The position numbers were made by a program, and so were the translations under genes. DNA of 13,888 bases from Pseudomonadota bacterium (GTDB lineage: Bacteria > Pseudomonadota > Alphaproteobacteria > Rhizobiales > Xanthobacteraceae): assembly GCA_023430245.1 (NCBI GenBank), contig JAEZBA010000232.1, positions 1-13,888 on the forward strand, read 5' to 3'. Positions 12,942 through 13,888 of the stretch are shown here, piece after piece. The notes below the pieces were generated by a model, which saw nothing but the letters and a program-made list of their open reading frames with translations, was not told the DNA's origin and made no database searches. Numbering within the stretch: the first letter of the stretch is position 1; each line of letters opens with the position of its first letter.

Positions 12942-13888
12942 ATGAGCGAGCCCCTCGTCATCGTCGGCAACGGCATGGCTGCGGCGAAGCTCGTGGAGCG
13001 TCTCTGCACGCAGGCGCTCGGCCGCTACGCCATTGCGGTGATCGGCGAGGAGCCTCAGCTTGCCTATAACCGCGTCCTCCTGTCGTCGGTCCTTGCCGAC
13101 GAGGTCGCGCACAACGAGATCGAGCTGAAGCCGCAGCGCTGGTGGCGCGACCGCGGCGTCACGCTGCTCTACGGACAGGCCGCGGTTGCCGTCGACCGCG
13201 GCATCCACCGGATAAAGCTCGCGAGCGGCACCACCATCCCCTACTCGAAGCTGGTCTTTGCCACCGGCTCGCGCCCGATTCTGCTGCCGATCGAGGGCCG
13301 CGAGCTTCGGGGCGTGATGACCTTCCGCGATCTGCGCGACGTCGACGTGCTGAAATCCGCCGGCCGCTGCAACGCCGTGGTGATCGGCGGCGGTCTGCTC
13401 GGGTTGGAAGCCGCCTACGGGCTCGCGAAAGCGGGCGCCAGGGTGACGGTCGTGCATCTGATGGACCGCCTGATGGAGCGCCAGCTCGATGCGGAAGCCG
13501 CCGGCATGCTCAAGACGGCGGTGGAGATGAAGGGCATCGATGTTCTTCTGAACGCCGAGACTGCCCGCTTCGCCGGCAACAAGAAGGTCGAACGCGTCGA
13601 GCTCAAGGACGGCCGTACCCTCCCCGCCGATATCGTGGTGATGGCGGCCGGCATCGCGCCGAATGTCGCACTGGCGCGCACGGCCGGCGTCTCGATCAAT
13701 CGCGGCATCGTGGTCGATGACGGCATGCAGACCGACATCCCCGGCCTCTACGCCATCGGCGAATGCGCCGAGCATGACGACCGCTGCGTCGGTCTGGTCG
13801 AGCCTGCCTACGAACAGGCCACCGTGCTCGCCGACCGGCTGCGCGGCCGCGATGCGCGCTACATGGGCAGCATCGCGGCCACGAACCA
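12942..13888 (+). CDS. FAD-dependent NAD(P)H oxidoreductase of the nitrite-reductase/NirB-type family, C-terminus off the right edge
   Basis: Transfers electrons from NAD(P)H through FAD to a partner, probably the globin or an assimilatory nitrate/nitrite reductase. 315 codons are visible. The FAD Rossmann motif VIVGNGMAAAK is at 6-16, VFATGSRPILLP follows, the NAD(P)-binding motif VVIGGGLLGLEAAYGLAKAG is near 147-166, and YAIGECAEH near 269-277 closes the FAD site. GNGM and IGECA are characteristic of the N-terminal part of NirB/NasB and of the stand-alone flavoprotein (Flp) next to Bjgb. If the ORF stops near 410 aa it is Flp-like; if it continues with [2Fe-2S] and sirohaem domains it is NirB/NasB. 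ATG 12942 overlaps the stop of a 28-codon ORF (12859-12945). The ribosome site is weak (GGGGAAC). Confidence 0.88.
   Translation, partial: MSEPLVIVGNGMAAAKLVERLCTQALGRYAIAVIGEEPQLAYNRVLLSSVLADEVAHNEIELKPQRWWRDRGVTLLYGQAAVAVDRGIHRIKLASGTTIPYSKLVFATGSRPILLPIEGRELRGVMTFRDLRDVDVLKSAGRCNAVVIGGGLLGLEAAYGLAKAGARVTVVHLMDRLMERQLDAEAAGMLKTAVEMKGIDVLLNAETARFAGNKKVERVELKDGRTLPADIVVMAAGIAPNVALARTAGVSINRGIVVDDGMQTDIPGLYAIGECAEHDDRCVGLVEPAYEQATVLADRLRGRDARYMGSIAATN

Noticed and set aside
12813..13775. 320-codon minus-strand ORF opposite the flavoprotein
   Set aside because: Runs across the palindromes and the flavoprotein; low-complexity Asp/His/Arg composition typical of a shadow.
1..13888. CRISPR arrays, tRNA/rRNA genes, insertion sequences or phage genes
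   Set aside because: I saw no regularly spaced direct repeats, cloverleaf sequences, transposase or integrase reading frames.

Overview
GC-rich, densely coded DNA with strong G/C third-position bias. The gene content (NasT/NasS, nrtABC, single-domain globin, FAD reductase, LivK-type binding protein) points to an alphaproteobacterium of the Hyphomicrobiales, probably near Bradyrhizobium/Nitrobacteraceae. This placement rests on gene content and remembered family resemblance, not on a search.

Left part (1-2824): a periplasmic binding protein of the branched-chain amino acid type on the minus strand, running off the left edge, is divergent from a 3-hydroxyacyl-CoA/carnitine-type dehydrogenase followed at once by a TetR-family regulator. 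This looks like a regulated uptake and catabolic locus. Next is an exported N-acetylmuramoyl-L-alanine amidase (2968-3798), then a poorly explained 328-nt gap with a perfect dyad and small ORFs.

Middle (4127-6913, minus strand): a probable three-gene operon, read right to left, of a VOC/glyoxalase-fold metalloenzyme, an alpha/beta hydrolase with an atypical nucleophile elbow, and a thiolase with an unusual HNPF active-site loop. It looks catabolic; the substrate cannot be read from sequence.

Right part (7145-13888, plus strand): a nitrate assimilation locus. nasT (ANTAR RNA-binding antiterminator) overlaps nasS (cytoplasmic nitrate sensor). The 374-nt gap after nasS carries, in order, two inverted repeats, a -24/-12 (sigma-54-like) promoter, two RNA hairpins, one with the A1/G4 hexaloop typical of ANTAR targets, and a strong intrinsic terminator. 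Then come nrtA (Tat-exported nitrate-binding protein), nrtB (permease), nrtC (ATPase), a single-domain globin and an FAD/NAD(P)H oxidoreductase that runs off the right edge. The likely logic is that nitrogen limitation starts transcription from the sigma-54 promoter, while nitrate, sensed by NasS, frees NasT to bind the leader RNA and let polymerase pass the terminator. The globin and flavoprotein probably handle nitric oxide made during nitrate/nitrite reduction, or carry electrons to the reductase.

The pathway is of a known type. The parts most worth checking are the compact leader architecture and the uncharacterised VOC/hydrolase/thiolase cluster.
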